Assembly (NCBI RefSeq): GCF_900177645.1
Contig: NZ_FXAO01000001.1
Location: forward strand, 1 to 64,000
DNA from: Arenibacter troitsensis
GTDB taxonomy: Bacteria; Bacteroidota; Bacteroidia; Flavobacteriales; Flavobacteriaceae
Length of the DNA stretch: 64,000 nucleotides
Direction of reading: 5' to 3'
The notes beneath the pieces are model-generated. The model saw only the letters and a program-made list of their open reading frames with translations, was not told where the DNA came from and made no database searches. The position numbers and the translations under genes are program-made. Shown here piece after piece: positions 19,924-28,705 of the stretch; the first letter of the stretch is position 1; every line of letters starts with the position of its first letter.

Positions 19924-21330
19924 ATGAAGACTTTTATAAATGATGATTTTCTATTGCAAAGCGATTTTGCCAAAACCTTATATCACAATTTTGCAAAGGA
20001 GTTGCCCATAATTGACTATCACAACCATTTGCCTCCCCTTGAAATAGATGGGAATCGCGTATTTGATAATATAAGTCAAGCTTGGTTGGCCGGAGATCAT
20101 TATAAATGGCGTGCCATGCGAACCTATGGTATAGATGAACACTTTATAACCGGTAATGCAACGGATAAAGAAAAGTTTCTTAAATGGGCCGAAACCGTGC
20201 CTTATACGGTAAGAAACCCTTTGTACCATTGGACCCATTTGGAACTTCAGCGCTATTTTGGAGTACAGGAATTGTTGGGACCCGATAATGCAGAGGAAAT
20301 ATATGAGCATACTTCCGCAATACTGCGGAAAACTTCCCACAATACCGTTGGGTTGTTGCAACAACAAAATGTGGAGTCATTGTGCACCACGGACGAATCT
20401 ATTGATAACCTTCAATATCATAAAAGCATTGGTCTAAAGGGGATTTCACCAAAAGTTTTTCCAACCTTCCGCCCAGATAAGACATTTGCCATAGAACAGG
20501 GAAGTGTCTATGTTGCCTATATGGAAAAATTGGGTAGGGCCGCTAATATTAATATTGGCTCGTACAAGGATTTGTTGGCAGCTTTGGAAGTCCGAATCGA
20601 TTATTTTCATGAACAGGGAGGTAGGCTGGCCGATCATGGGTTGGAACAATTATACTATTTCCAGGAAGGAACCTTTAATGTTGATGATATATTTAACAAG
20701 GTAATGGATGGAAAAGCCATTTCTGAGCAAGAAGTCCAATACTTTAAGGCACAGGTGTTGTTGTTTTTGGGAAGGAATTATCACAAAAAAGGTTGGGTGC
20801 AACAATTCCATATTGGAGCTATTAGGGACAATAATAAAAGGCTATTGTCCAAATTGGGTCCTGATACAGGATTCGATTCCATAGGCGATTTTTCACAGGC
20901 ACGCGCATTGAGCGGTTTCTTAAATGAATTGGATGGAACGGATCAATTGGCAAAAACCATTATCTATAACCTTAACCCTGCCGATAATGAAGTAATAGCT
21001 ACCATGGTAGGTAATTTTAATGACGGAAGCGTTAAAGGTAAGGTGCAGTTTGGCTCCGGATGGTGGTTTTTGGATCAGAAAGACGGAATGGAAAAACAAA
21101 TGAACGCCTTGTCCAATATGGGACTTTTAAGTTGTTTTGTGGGAATGTTGACCGATTCCAGAAGCTTTTTGTCCTTTCCTAGACATGAATATTTCAGGAG
21201 GATCCTGTGCAACTTAATTGGGAATGATGTTGTAAATGGTGAGTTGCCGGCAGATGAAAAATTACTGGGTAAAATAGTATCGGATATATCCTATTACAAC
21301 GCCAAAAACTTCTTCGATTTTAATAAATAG
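19924..21330 (+). CDS. uxaC: Uronate (glucuronate) isomerase
   Basis: A 468-residue UxaC-family enzyme, full length, converting D-glucuronate to D-fructuronate and galacturonate to tagaturonate in the cytosol. The amidohydrolase-like metal motif IIDYHNHLPP is near residue 32, and the family core FHIGAIRDNNKR and QFGSGWWFLDQKDGM is present, with the C-terminal RHEYFRRILCNLIG. Downstream steps are encoded in the same locus: the SDR at 33008 for fructuronate reduction and UxuA at 33839 for mannonate dehydration. The gene ends with a TAG stop and a strong terminator. Confidence 0.96.
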   Translation: MKTFINDDFLLQSDFAKTLYHNFAKELPIIDYHNHLPPLEIDGNRVFDNISQAWLAGDHYKWRAMRTYGIDEHFITGNATDKEKFLKWAETVPYTVRNPLYHWTHLELQRYFGVQELLGPDNAEEIYEHTSAILRKTSHNTVGLLQQQNVESLCTTDESIDNLQYHKSIGLKGISPKVFPTFRPDKTFAIEQGSVYVAYMEKLGRAANINIGSYKDLLAALEVRIDYFHEQGGRLADHGLEQLYYFQEGTFNVDDIFNKVMDGKAISEQEVQYFKAQVLLFLGRNYHKKGWVQQFHIGAIRDNNKRLLSKLGPDTGFDSIGDFSQARALSGFLNELDGTDQLAKTIIYNLNPADNEVIATMVGNFNDGSVKGKVQFGSGWWFLDQKDGMEKQMNALSNMGLLSCFVGMLTDSRSFLSFPRHEYFRRILCNLIGNDVVNGELPADEKLLGKIVSDISYYNAKNFFDFNK

Positions 21331-21371
21331 TTGCTTAAGATCGGTCTGATGACTGGATTTTAAAGGAAATT

Positions 21372-21407
21372 AAAAATGCGCAACTCCTAAAGTTGCGCAT
21401 TTTTTTT
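21372..21407 (+). terminator. Rho-independent terminator after uxaC
   Basis: AAAAATGCGCAACT pairs perfectly with AGTTGCGCATTTTT around the loop CCTAA and ends in a T tract. The A-rich left flank means it could also stop transcription of the convergent thuA-type gene. Confidence 0.92.
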
Positions 21408-21436
21408 GGGTGATATATTCTGAAGGAGATATTGGG

Positions 21437-22354
21437 TCAAGGCTTGCCTATAGGGCTATCGTCGCATTTTAAATCGCCCACTACGTATTGCATGCCATCC
21501 AAAAAGAATTGAAGTAATTCCGGATGGTCCATACTTTGGGCGTTGTGGGAAGGAGAGGTGTAAAATACCCGGCCTTTGCCGTGTCTCTTAATCCAAGAAA
21601 CATAAATAGTATTGTTACTTACTTCTTTCTTGACACCTTCTAGCTTGTCGGCTTCAATATACAGAAGGGGCCTAAAATTATAATCGGAATAGGCATTGTT
21701 AAAAAAATAGGGCTCGTCCACGTGGGTAAACCCATTGCCATTAAAAGCCTGTACCAGAGGATGGTTCGGATTTACCTCCTTTAAATGCATCTCCTGTTGC
21801 TTGGGGTGGTAATCGAAGCTACCTCCAACCATAATGCTAAATTCCTTGGAGTTGTTCTGGACCGTAATTGCCCCGTGAAGTATCATAAGTCCCCCGCCTT
21901 TTGAAACATAGTCCATCAAAGTCTTTTCGTATTGAGCCGATAATTCGGCAATCTTTTGGTCGTTAAGGGTGGAGTTTTTCTTGAGAAGGTCCCAAAAGAG
22001 ATCGCGTTTTGGTCCTGCGGGATTAGAATTGTTTAGGATTATGGCATCGTATTGTTTCAAATTCTTTTTATCAAAACTGTCTATGTCCCGTGCAATGGTA
22101 ATCTCAAAGGCTCCGGATTTTGTGGCCAGGATTTTTAGCATTTCGTCGTTATGGGGAATGGTCCAATGGTAAAATCCCGTGTGTTGGGAAAACACCAATA
22201 TTTTCTTTACTTCCGCCTTTACCCTCGGTGCAGCTGGCGCCAAAGATTCTATTTTGGAAAGCCATTGTTCCGTAATTGGAAATTCCTTAAGTCCTTGGGC
22301 GGAAATTGTTCCAACAAAAAAGAGGGTAATTAGGGTGTAAGCTACTTTGTTCAT
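21437..22354 (-). CDS. ThuA-like domain exported protein
   Basis: A 305-residue protein with an N-terminal signal peptide (hydrophobic core LITLFFVGTISAQ). The ThuA fold, a class I glutamine-amidotransferase-like domain, is recognised from KILVFSQHTGFYHWTIPHND, YDAIILNNSNPAG, GGGLMILHGAI and the C-terminal GKGRVFYTSPSHNAQSM. The ThuA family is named from trehalose/sucrose utilisation in rhizobia, where it is linked to 3-keto-sugar metabolism; the exact activity here is unknown. It follows the LacI gene after 9 bases on the same strand, so the two form an operon. Confidence 0.85.
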   Translation of the reverse strand: MNKVAYTLITLFFVGTISAQGLKEFPITEQWLSKIESLAPAAPRVKAEVKKILVFSQHTGFYHWTIPHNDEMLKILATKSGAFEITIARDIDSFDKKNLKQYDAIILNNSNPAGPKRDLFWDLLKKNSTLNDQKIAELSAQYEKTLMDYVSKGGGLMILHGAITVQNNSKEFSIMVGGSFDYHPKQQEMHLKEVNPNHPLVQAFNGNGFTHVDEPYFFNNAYSDYNFRPLLYIEADKLEGVKKEVSNNTIYVSWIKRHGKGRVFYTSPSHNAQSMDHPELLQFFLDGMQYVVGDLKCDDSPIGKP

Positions 22355-22363
22355 TGTAAATGT

Positions 22364-23380
22364 TTATTTAAGTGTTGATTCTCTTATTATAAGGCTATGC
22401 CTTAAAGTGATGGCATTCGTAGGTTGTAAGTTGATGCCTCCATTTAAATGACTTATAACACTCTGCCCTGCCAAAACCCCCAATTCATATCCTGGGTAAT
22501 GAATAGTGCTCAGGGTAGGTGTCACCAAATCCGAAATAGGGTCGTTGTTAAAACCGATTACTTTTATGTCTTCTGGTATTTTAATATTTTCTTTTTTTAA
22601 TTCTTTTAAACAAAGTGCCGCAAAGGTATCGTTGGCCACGAACAGGCCGTCAAAAGGAACATGGGTGTCCTTGATATGGGCCATAGCATGTTTAACGCTG
22701 TTTGGACTTAGGTCCGATTCAAGATAATTGGCATTGTCAAAAGGTAAACCATGTTTGGCAAGTGCTTCCTTAAACCCTTTAAATCGCTCTGAATACACAT
22801 TTCGCCTTAAGTCGCCGCTAATATACAGCAGGTTTTTGCAACCTTGATTAATTAAATGTTCGGTTGCTTCAAATCCTGCCAATTTGTTGTCTATTATTAT
22901 CGTAGAACAATTGGGTAGGTTGTGCACCCTGTCTATAAAGATCAGCGGAATTTTATTTCGAATGTAATAAGCAAAATGATCAAAGTCTGTGGTGTCATAG
23001 GCCAGAGATACCAGCAATGCATCCACCCCGCTATCATATAGTGTCTTTGCATTTATCTTTTCTTTTTCCATAGATTCCAAGGATTGACTTATAATCAAAT
23101 TATAGCCGGCCTCATTGGCCATTTTTTCAATCCCCGCCAAGACGGTAGACATAAATATGGAATTGAGTTTAGGGACGATTACCCCAATGGTGTTCGACTT
23201 TTGTTTGCTAAGGTTTACAGCGAACTTATTGGTTTTATAGCCTAGCTCGTTAGCGATGGATATTACCCTTTCCTTGGTCTTTCGACTTATAGACGGGTGG
23301 TCGTTCAGACTCCTACTTACGGTTCCGGCCGATACACCCAATGTTTTTGCCAAATCGTAAATGGTAATTCTTTTATCCAT
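22364..23380 (-). CDS. LacI-family transcriptional regulator
   Basis: A 338-residue regulator. The N-terminal helix-turn-helix is TIYDLAKTLGVSAGTVSRSL followed by the hinge helix (VISIANELGYKTN), then a periplasmic-binding-protein-like effector domain (GVIVPKLNSIFMSTVL; LFVANDTFAAL; VIGFNNDPISDLVTPTL; IRES at the C-terminus). It is divergent from the susC gene at 23657, and inverted repeats in the intervening region suit LacI-type binding. It most likely represses the SusCD operon and itself until a sugar acid or oligosaccharide binds (inference). Confidence 0.93.
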   Translation of the reverse strand: MDKRITIYDLAKTLGVSAGTVSRSLNDHPSISRKTKERVISIANELGYKTNKFAVNLSKQKSNTIGVIVPKLNSIFMSTVLAGIEKMANEAGYNLIISQSLESMEKEKINAKTLYDSGVDALLVSLAYDTTDFDHFAYYIRNKIPLIFIDRVHNLPNCSTIIIDNKLAGFEATEHLINQGCKNLLYISGDLRRNVYSERFKGFKEALAKHGLPFDNANYLESDLSPNSVKHAMAHIKDTHVPFDGLFVANDTFAALCLKELKKENIKIPEDIKVIGFNNDPISDLVTPTLSTIHYPGYELGVLAGQSVISHLNGGINLQPTNAITLRHSLIIRESTLK

Positions 23381-23388
23381 GACAGTAC

Positions 23389-23411
23389 TTGTTGCACTAA
23401 TTCTGCAACAA
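23389..23411. promoter_or_regulatory. Perfect inverted repeat next to lacI start, likely autoregulatory operator
   Basis: TTGTTGCA (23389-23396) and TGCAACAA (23404-23411) are perfect inverted arms separated by 7 bases. The site begins 9 bases upstream of the lacI-type start codon on the minus strand, where a bound repressor would block its own transcription. The wide spacer differs from the compact site at 23538. Confidence 0.55.
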
Positions 23412-23422
23412 TAATACGAATA

Positions 23423-23432
23423 AATTGCAATT
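23423..23432. promoter_or_regulatory. AATTGCAATT palindrome, lacI-proximal copy
   Basis: A perfect ten-base palindrome that is repeated exactly at 23560-23569 in the same divergent region. Its TTGCAA core resembles the half-sites of the flanking operators. It may be an auxiliary site, but A/T-rich palindromes also occur by chance. Confidence 0.35.
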
Positions 23433-23537
23433 ATTGAAATGTTTTTATTGAGCGCCTAAATAAATTATGTATTTACCGCTATTTATTGTTTAATTTAAAA
23501 CAATACTCATTTTTTTAGTTAAAATTTGCGAATTTAA

Positions 23538-23557
23538 TTATGCAATCGGTTGCGTAA
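23538..23557. promoter_or_regulatory. LacI-type operator overlapping the susC promoter
   Basis: TTATGCAATCGGTTGCGTAA is a 20-base near-palindrome: eight of ten half-site positions match, and a central CG sits at the dyad, as is typical of LacI-family operators. It overlaps the putative GTTG -33 element of the susC promoter, so binding would occlude RNA polymerase. The divergent LacI gene is the obvious ligand. Confidence 0.65.
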
Positions 23558-23580
23558 TAAATTGCAATTATATAGATTTG
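23549..23580 (+). promoter_or_regulatory. Bacteroidota-type promoter of the susC operon
   Basis: TAGATTTG (23573-23580) matches the Bacteroidota -7 consensus TAnnTTTG exactly. GTTG at 23549-23552 lies 20 bases upstream in the place of the -33 TTTG box. The predicted transcript start is about 70 bases before the susC ATG. A second AATTGCAATT palindrome (23560-23569) lies between the two boxes. Confidence 0.6.
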
Positions 23581-23656
23581 TCAGGATTGGAAATAGGACT
23601 GAGGTTTTTCGGTCACAATTAAAAATCAATAACTAACCAATTTTAAACATTTATGT

Positions 23657-26600
23657 ATGAAAAATTTATTTAAAAAAGTAAGGTGCAGGGTACTATTGCT
23701 TATTACCCTATTCTGCGCTATGTTTTCTGTACCTGCACTAGGGCAGGATGGATTTACGGTTTCCGGAACCATAGTTGATGAATTTGGTGTACCCCTTCCC
23801 GGTGCATCGATAATTGAACAAGGCACCACCAATGGAGTGGTTTCTGATTTTGATGGAAATTTTAGTTTTGAAGTTGCCAATTCCAATGCTACTTTGACTA
23901 TTAGTTATATTGGCTTCGAGGAGCAAAGAATACCATTGAATGGCAGTTCAGTAATAAATGTTACCATGGAATCTACTGCATCTACTTTGGACGAGGTGGT
24001 TCTAGTGGGGTATGGAGCTGTAAAAAAGAAGGATCTTACCGGTGCAATTTCCCAAGTGGATGCCGCGGCGCTTTCAGATCAATCTACTAATTCGGTAACC
24101 GATGTGTTGCGGGGAAATGTTGCTGGTTTAAGTATTGGACTATCAGCCTCGCCAAAGGGGACAAGTCAAATTCGGATACGTGGCAATAACAGTCTTACTG
24201 CCGGATCTAGCCCTTTAATAGTAGTAGATGGGATGATCTATAATGGGGATCTGTCCGATATAGCTCCCTCGGATATCGATAAACTTGATGTTATGAAAGA
24301 TGCCAGTTCTGCAGCCGTTTATGGTGCTAGAGGGGCAAGTGGGGTGATTTTGGTCACCACAAAAAGAGGTTCAAGTGATAAGCCTACCATTAATATCAAC
24401 ACCAGTGTGGGTATAGCTACGGATGCTTATAAGGAGCGGCCATACGATGCCCAGGGGTATGTAGACTGGAGAACCGAGGTATTTAAAAGTATCAACCCGC
24501 AAAACACCATTGACAATCCAGGAAGATATGACAACCCCAACAATCTCCCTTCCGGGGTGACCTTGGATCAGTGGTTGGCCTATGACGGATCAGCAGGCGA
24601 CCCTACAAGAGCCTGGTTGAACAGGATAGGGTTTCAGGATGTGGAAATTGAAAATTATTTGGCCGGCAATAGTATCAATTGGTATGACAGGATAATGCAA
24701 ACCGGATTTCGTAACGATATTAACACTAGTGTCTCCGGACGAAATGGTGGGCTAAATTATTATTGGTCCATCGGTCGAACCTCCAATGAAGGTATTGTTA
24801 ATGGGGAAAAGTTTGAGGCGTTAAGGTCAAGGTTGAACCTCGATGCTAAAATTACAGATTGGTTGACCGTAGGAATGAACACCCAATTTGCCAAGCGTAA
24901 TGAAGGTTTTATTGCAGCAGATAGAGGCCAGATTGAGAGATCTTCACCCTGGGGTTCCGAATTTGATGATGAGGGAAATATTCGCTTAAGTCCACAGGAC
25001 GACAATGGCGCAGGGGCCGTTAACGCATTTTTGGCGCAAAAATTCAACGACCGTATAGATTTGGACCATACCTTTAACTCTAGGGTGTATGCCAAATTAA
25101 AATTACCATTGGGTTTTTCCTATGAGGTAGGGTATACCAATCGTTTGGAATTCCAAGAATATTACAACCATGCGTCGGCGGCAAGTCCACAAAATGTAGT
25201 AGGTTCGGCAGAGAGACATGTCACCAAGATAAATGAATGGCAGTTGGACAATATTTTACGTTGGGACAAGACCATTGATAAGCATACTTTTAATTTGATG
25301 TTTTTGGTATATGGGGAAAAATTCCAAAGCTATTATACCAGAGCTAGGGCCAATACCTTTGAGCCCAGTGATGCCCTAGGTTATAGTGCCTTGGAATTGG
25401 GGACCGTACAAACTGTGGACAGTGAGGATGAGAAAAGTACTGGTGATGCCGTGATGACTCGACTTAATTATAATTATGATTCCAGATATCTATTAACATT
25501 GACCATGCGTAGGGATGGTTACTCGGCTTTTGGCACCAATAATAAAAGGGCATATTTTCCTTCAATAGCCGGGGCTTGGACCATTTCCAATGAATCCTTT
25601 TTTCAATCGGATTTCGTTAATTTTCTTAAACTAAGATTGTCCTACGGGGAAAATGGAAATAGGGATATAGGACGTTTTACGGCCTTGTCTAGACTTGGGG
25701 CCAATAAATACTTAAATGTGGATGCAGGAGGCAATGTAATTACCGTACCAACTTTTGATAACGGAACCCAAGAAAATACAGAGTTGAGATGGGAACGTAC
25801 CAAGGCCACCAATTTAGGGTTGGACTTTAGTTTGGCCAACGGAGTGGTTGAAGGTTCTATAGAGGCTTACCAAAATATTACCAACGATTTAATTGTAACC
25901 AGACAGTTGCCAAATATTATAGGGTTCAATAATGTAACTACCAATTTGGGGGAAATAGAAAATAAGGGTCTGGAGTTTACCCTGGCCACCCAAAATTACA
26001 ATAGGGAGAATTTCCAATGGAATACCAGTTTTAATTTCTCTTTAAACAGAAATAAAATCAGGAAATTATATGGAGATCTTGATGAAAATGGAAAGGAATT
26101 GGATGATATTACCAATCAGCGTTTTATAGGACAGGCCACCGACGTTATTTGGGGTCAGGAAGCCATAGGTATCTGGCAGACCAATGAAGCTGACCAAGCT
26201 GCAGAATACGGAGTTTTTCCGGGTGATTGGAAAATTAGGGATGTGGATAACAGTGGGGACTTTACCGTGGATGACAATGTTTTTCAAGGACATAGATCCC
26301 CTAGGTTTAGTTGGGCCATGTCCAATAGGTTTACTATGCTAAAGAATTTTGATTTTTCCTTTGAGGTTTATTCCAATTGGGGACAGAAAAGAATATTTAA
26401 TGAGGCAAAAAACAGAAACGGTTTTATAGACAGGACCAATTCCATTAAAACACCTTACTGGACGCCTGATAATCCTATAAATGACTATGCCAGATTGTTT
26501 TCCAGTGACGGTAGTTCCAATTTTGCCATTTGGAGGGATGCTTCATTTATCAGATTAAGTAATATTACCATCGCCTATAGATTTCCAAAACCCTTTCTTG

Positions 26601-26785
26601 AAAAGTTGTCTTTGCAGAGTCTTAGGTTGTATGCCAACGCTAGAAATGTGGCGGTTTATGCCCCTCATTGGGATTTTTACGATCCGGAGCCTACCAACAT
26701 AGATGGAAGAAATTCCAATGGAAGTACTGATCCAAGTTTGCCTACACCAAGGTTTTTCACCTTTGGAATTGATTTAAGTCTTTAA
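23657..26785 (+). CDS. SusC/RagA-type TonB-dependent receptor (uronate locus)
   Basis: A 1042-residue outer-membrane importer. After the signal peptide (cleavage near ALGQD), a carboxypeptidase-D-like domain covers about residues 33-118 (GTIVDEFGVPLPGASIIEQG), followed by the TonB-box-like VVLVGYG. The plug domain runs to about 230 with IRIRGNNSLTAGSSPLIVVDG and SSAAVYGARGASGVILVTTK. The rest is the 22-strand barrel, ending with the aromatic-rich RFFTFGIDLSL. It forms an import complex with the SusD 16 bases downstream. Placement among UxaC, UxuA and the uronate-type TRAP genes suggests uronic-acid-containing oligosaccharides as cargo (inference). Confidence 0.95.
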   Translation: MKNLFKKVRCRVLLLITLFCAMFSVPALGQDGFTVSGTIVDEFGVPLPGASIIEQGTTNGVVSDFDGNFSFEVANSNATLTISYIGFEEQRIPLNGSSVINVTMESTASTLDEVVLVGYGAVKKKDLTGAISQVDAAALSDQSTNSVTDVLRGNVAGLSIGLSASPKGTSQIRIRGNNSLTAGSSPLIVVDGMIYNGDLSDIAPSDIDKLDVMKDASSAAVYGARGASGVILVTTKRGSSDKPTININTSVGIATDAYKERPYDAQGYVDWRTEVFKSINPQNTIDNPGRYDNPNNLPSGVTLDQWLAYDGSAGDPTRAWLNRIGFQDVEIENYLAGNSINWYDRIMQTGFRNDINTSVSGRNGGLNYYWSIGRTSNEGIVNGEKFEALRSRLNLDAKITDWLTVGMNTQFAKRNEGFIAADRGQIERSSPWGSEFDDEGNIRLSPQDDNGAGAVNAFLAQKFNDRIDLDHTFNSRVYAKLKLPLGFSYEVGYTNRLEFQEYYNHASAASPQNVVGSAERHVTKINEWQLDNILRWDKTIDKHTFNLMFLVYGEKFQSYYTRARANTFEPSDALGYSALELGTVQTVDSEDEKSTGDAVMTRLNYNYDSRYLLTLTMRRDGYSAFGTNNKRAYFPSIAGAWTISNESFFQSDFVNFLKLRLSYGENGNRDIGRFTALSRLGANKYLNVDAGGNVITVPTFDNGTQENTELRWERTKATNLGLDFSLANGVVEGSIEAYQNITNDLIVTRQLPNIIGFNNVTTNLGEIENKGLEFTLATQNYNRENFQWNTSFNFSLNRNKIRKLYGDLDENGKELDDITNQRFIGQATDVIWGQEAIGIWQTNEADQAAEYGVFPGDWKIRDVDNSGDFTVDDNVFQGHRSPRFSWAMSNRFTMLKNFDFSFEVYSNWGQKRIFNEAKNRNGFIDRTNSIKTPYWTPDNPINDYARLFSSDGSSNFAIWRDASFIRLSNITIAYRFPKPFLEKLSLQSLRLYANARNVAVYAPHWDFYDPEPTNIDGRNSNGSTDPSLPTPRFFTFGIDLSL

Positions 26786-26801
26786 TAAAAAAATAATAAC
26801 G

Positions 26802-28649
26802 ATGAGAAATATTATATACAACTATAGGAGATCTTTTTTAAGCTTTACCCTGATTTTGGCCGTTGCCTTCACGGGTTGTGAGGAAGAATTCTTGGATGCA
26901 GATCCGCAATCGTTCTATACCCCAAGTAACGCCTTGGATACGCCGGAAGGACTCAATAGTCTTTTGTCACAGGCTATGAGGAATTTAAGGGCCGAATTTT
27001 ATGGTGACGGTGCACCTATGATTACAGAGAATATATTTTCTGAGGTTTCTGTAGAAGGAACTACGGACAAATCAGGTCCTGCCCAGGATTTAAACTTGCT
27101 GATCTTACCCGATGCCAACCTAAATAGTGCCAACTTTAACCGTATAGGATGGTTTTGGGAGGAGTTTTATAAGGGTATAAAATACGCCAATACCGTAATA
27201 GGAAGATTGGACGATGCCACCTTTGAGAGTGATGCGCAGAAAAATGATATTTTGGGACGGGCCCTGTTTCATAGGGCTTATAGGTATTATAGGTTGACCC
27301 AGCAATTTGGGGATGTTCCCTTGATTTTGGAAGAGATAACTTCTGCCCGCCTAGATTTTGTAACTACGGCAAGAGAAACTATTCTTAGAAAAATGCAGGA
27401 AGACCTTAATAGGGCAGTACCCTTGGTAAATGCCGTGGCCAACAATGGCGATATCAATAAGGATGCAGTGTTGCATTTGTTGACGAAAGTTAATCTTGCC
27501 TTGGGCGATTTTGATGAGGCAATAGCTTCTTCAACACAAATAATAGAGGGTGGTACACATACCTTAACAACGGACAGGTTTGGAATTGATGCCGGTAACG
27601 CAGCAAAGGACGTTACTTGGGATCTGCACCGTGTGGAAAACAAAAGTATTCCGGGAAATACGGAGGGGATATTGGTGGTTATAGATAGATTGGGTTATGA
27701 GGACAATGGGGACTATGCCGGGGGAACCAGTATTCAAAGACAGGCAGTTCCGCTCTGGTGGCGTTTTATTAATACTCCGGATGGACAGAACGGTATGTCC
27801 GATGCCCCGGGAATAGATATCGATCAGGTCACTGCAATAGGTAGGGGTATTGGTCGAAATAGGGGTACCCATTATAGTACAAAGGAGATTTGGAAAAACG
27901 CCAATAACGATCAACGTCATAAGCTGGGCAATTGGTACGATATGGAAGATTTGGTGTACAATGCACCTAGCCTACAAAGTTCAGGAAACCCATATTATGG
28001 AAAGAATTTGGAACTTTATTTGCCAAATGGAACACCACTTTGTTCAGATACCATCAGAAATTGGTATGGCTTTCCACATTACAAATTTTTTGTTCCAGAT
28101 CCCTTAAATGTGAAACCTGCAGGTGGTCACGGTGATTGGTACGTGTATAGGGTTGCAGAAACTTATTTGTTAAGGGCCGAGGCTTATTTTTGGAAAGGTA
28201 ATTTAGGGGCTGCGGCAGATGATATCAATGTCGTAAGAAGAAGGGCAGAGGCTGATGAGATTACTGCTGCCGATGTGGATATTGCCTATATCTTGGACGA
28301 GCGTGCCAGGGAGCTGTATTACGAGGAAGGAAGGAAAACAGAACTTACACGTATAGCTTATATTTTTGCCAAGACGGGTAAGGCTGCTTACAATGGGAAG
28401 ACGTATAATTTGGATAATTTCTCTACTGATAATTTTTGGTATGATAGGATCATGGAGGTGACCGATTTTTATAATAAGGGGGTCAAAACCATACATGGCG
28501 ATGAGTATACCATGAGTCCTTATCATGTTTTATGGCCAATCCCAGCTTCGGCAATCAATGCCAATACGCAGGGAGTAATAAATCAAAACGAAGGATATCC
28601 AGGGGCTGAAAATAACATCCCGCCCCTGACAACCATACCCGAAGAATAA
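26802..28649 (+). CDS. SusD/RagB-type outer-membrane lipoprotein (uronate locus)
   Basis: A 615-residue SusD-family glycan-binding lipoprotein. The signal peptide ends in the lipobox AVAFTGC, followed by EEEFLD, a very common mature SusD N-terminus. TPR-like helices follow (ILGRALFHRAYRYYRLTQQF), and the C-terminal RagB region has YLLRAEAYFWKGNLGAAADD with NVVRRRA and the ending LWPIPASAINANTQGVINQN. It directly follows its SusC partner and precedes a DUF6807 gene by 56 bases. Confidence 0.95.
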   Translation: MRNIIYNYRRSFLSFTLILAVAFTGCEEEFLDADPQSFYTPSNALDTPEGLNSLLSQAMRNLRAEFYGDGAPMITENIFSEVSVEGTTDKSGPAQDLNLLILPDANLNSANFNRIGWFWEEFYKGIKYANTVIGRLDDATFESDAQKNDILGRALFHRAYRYYRLTQQFGDVPLILEEITSARLDFVTTARETILRKMQEDLNRAVPLVNAVANNGDINKDAVLHLLTKVNLALGDFDEAIASSTQIIEGGTHTLTTDRFGIDAGNAAKDVTWDLHRVENKSIPGNTEGILVVIDRLGYEDNGDYAGGTSIQRQAVPLWWRFINTPDGQNGMSDAPGIDIDQVTAIGRGIGRNRGTHYSTKEIWKNANNDQRHKLGNWYDMEDLVYNAPSLQSSGNPYYGKNLELYLPNGTPLCSDTIRNWYGFPHYKFFVPDPLNVKPAGGHGDWYVYRVAETYLLRAEAYFWKGNLGAAADDINVVRRRAEADEITAADVDIAYILDERARELYYEEGRKTELTRIAYIFAKTGKAAYNGKTYNLDNFSTDNFWYDRIMEVTDFYNKGVKTIHGDEYTMSPYHVLWPIPASAINANTQGVINQNEGYPGAENNIPPLTTIPEE

Positions 28650-28705
28650 TAGTTGAATTGAGTTAATTTGTTTTTTGTAAATTCCATCCTTTAAACCTGT
28701 ATTAA

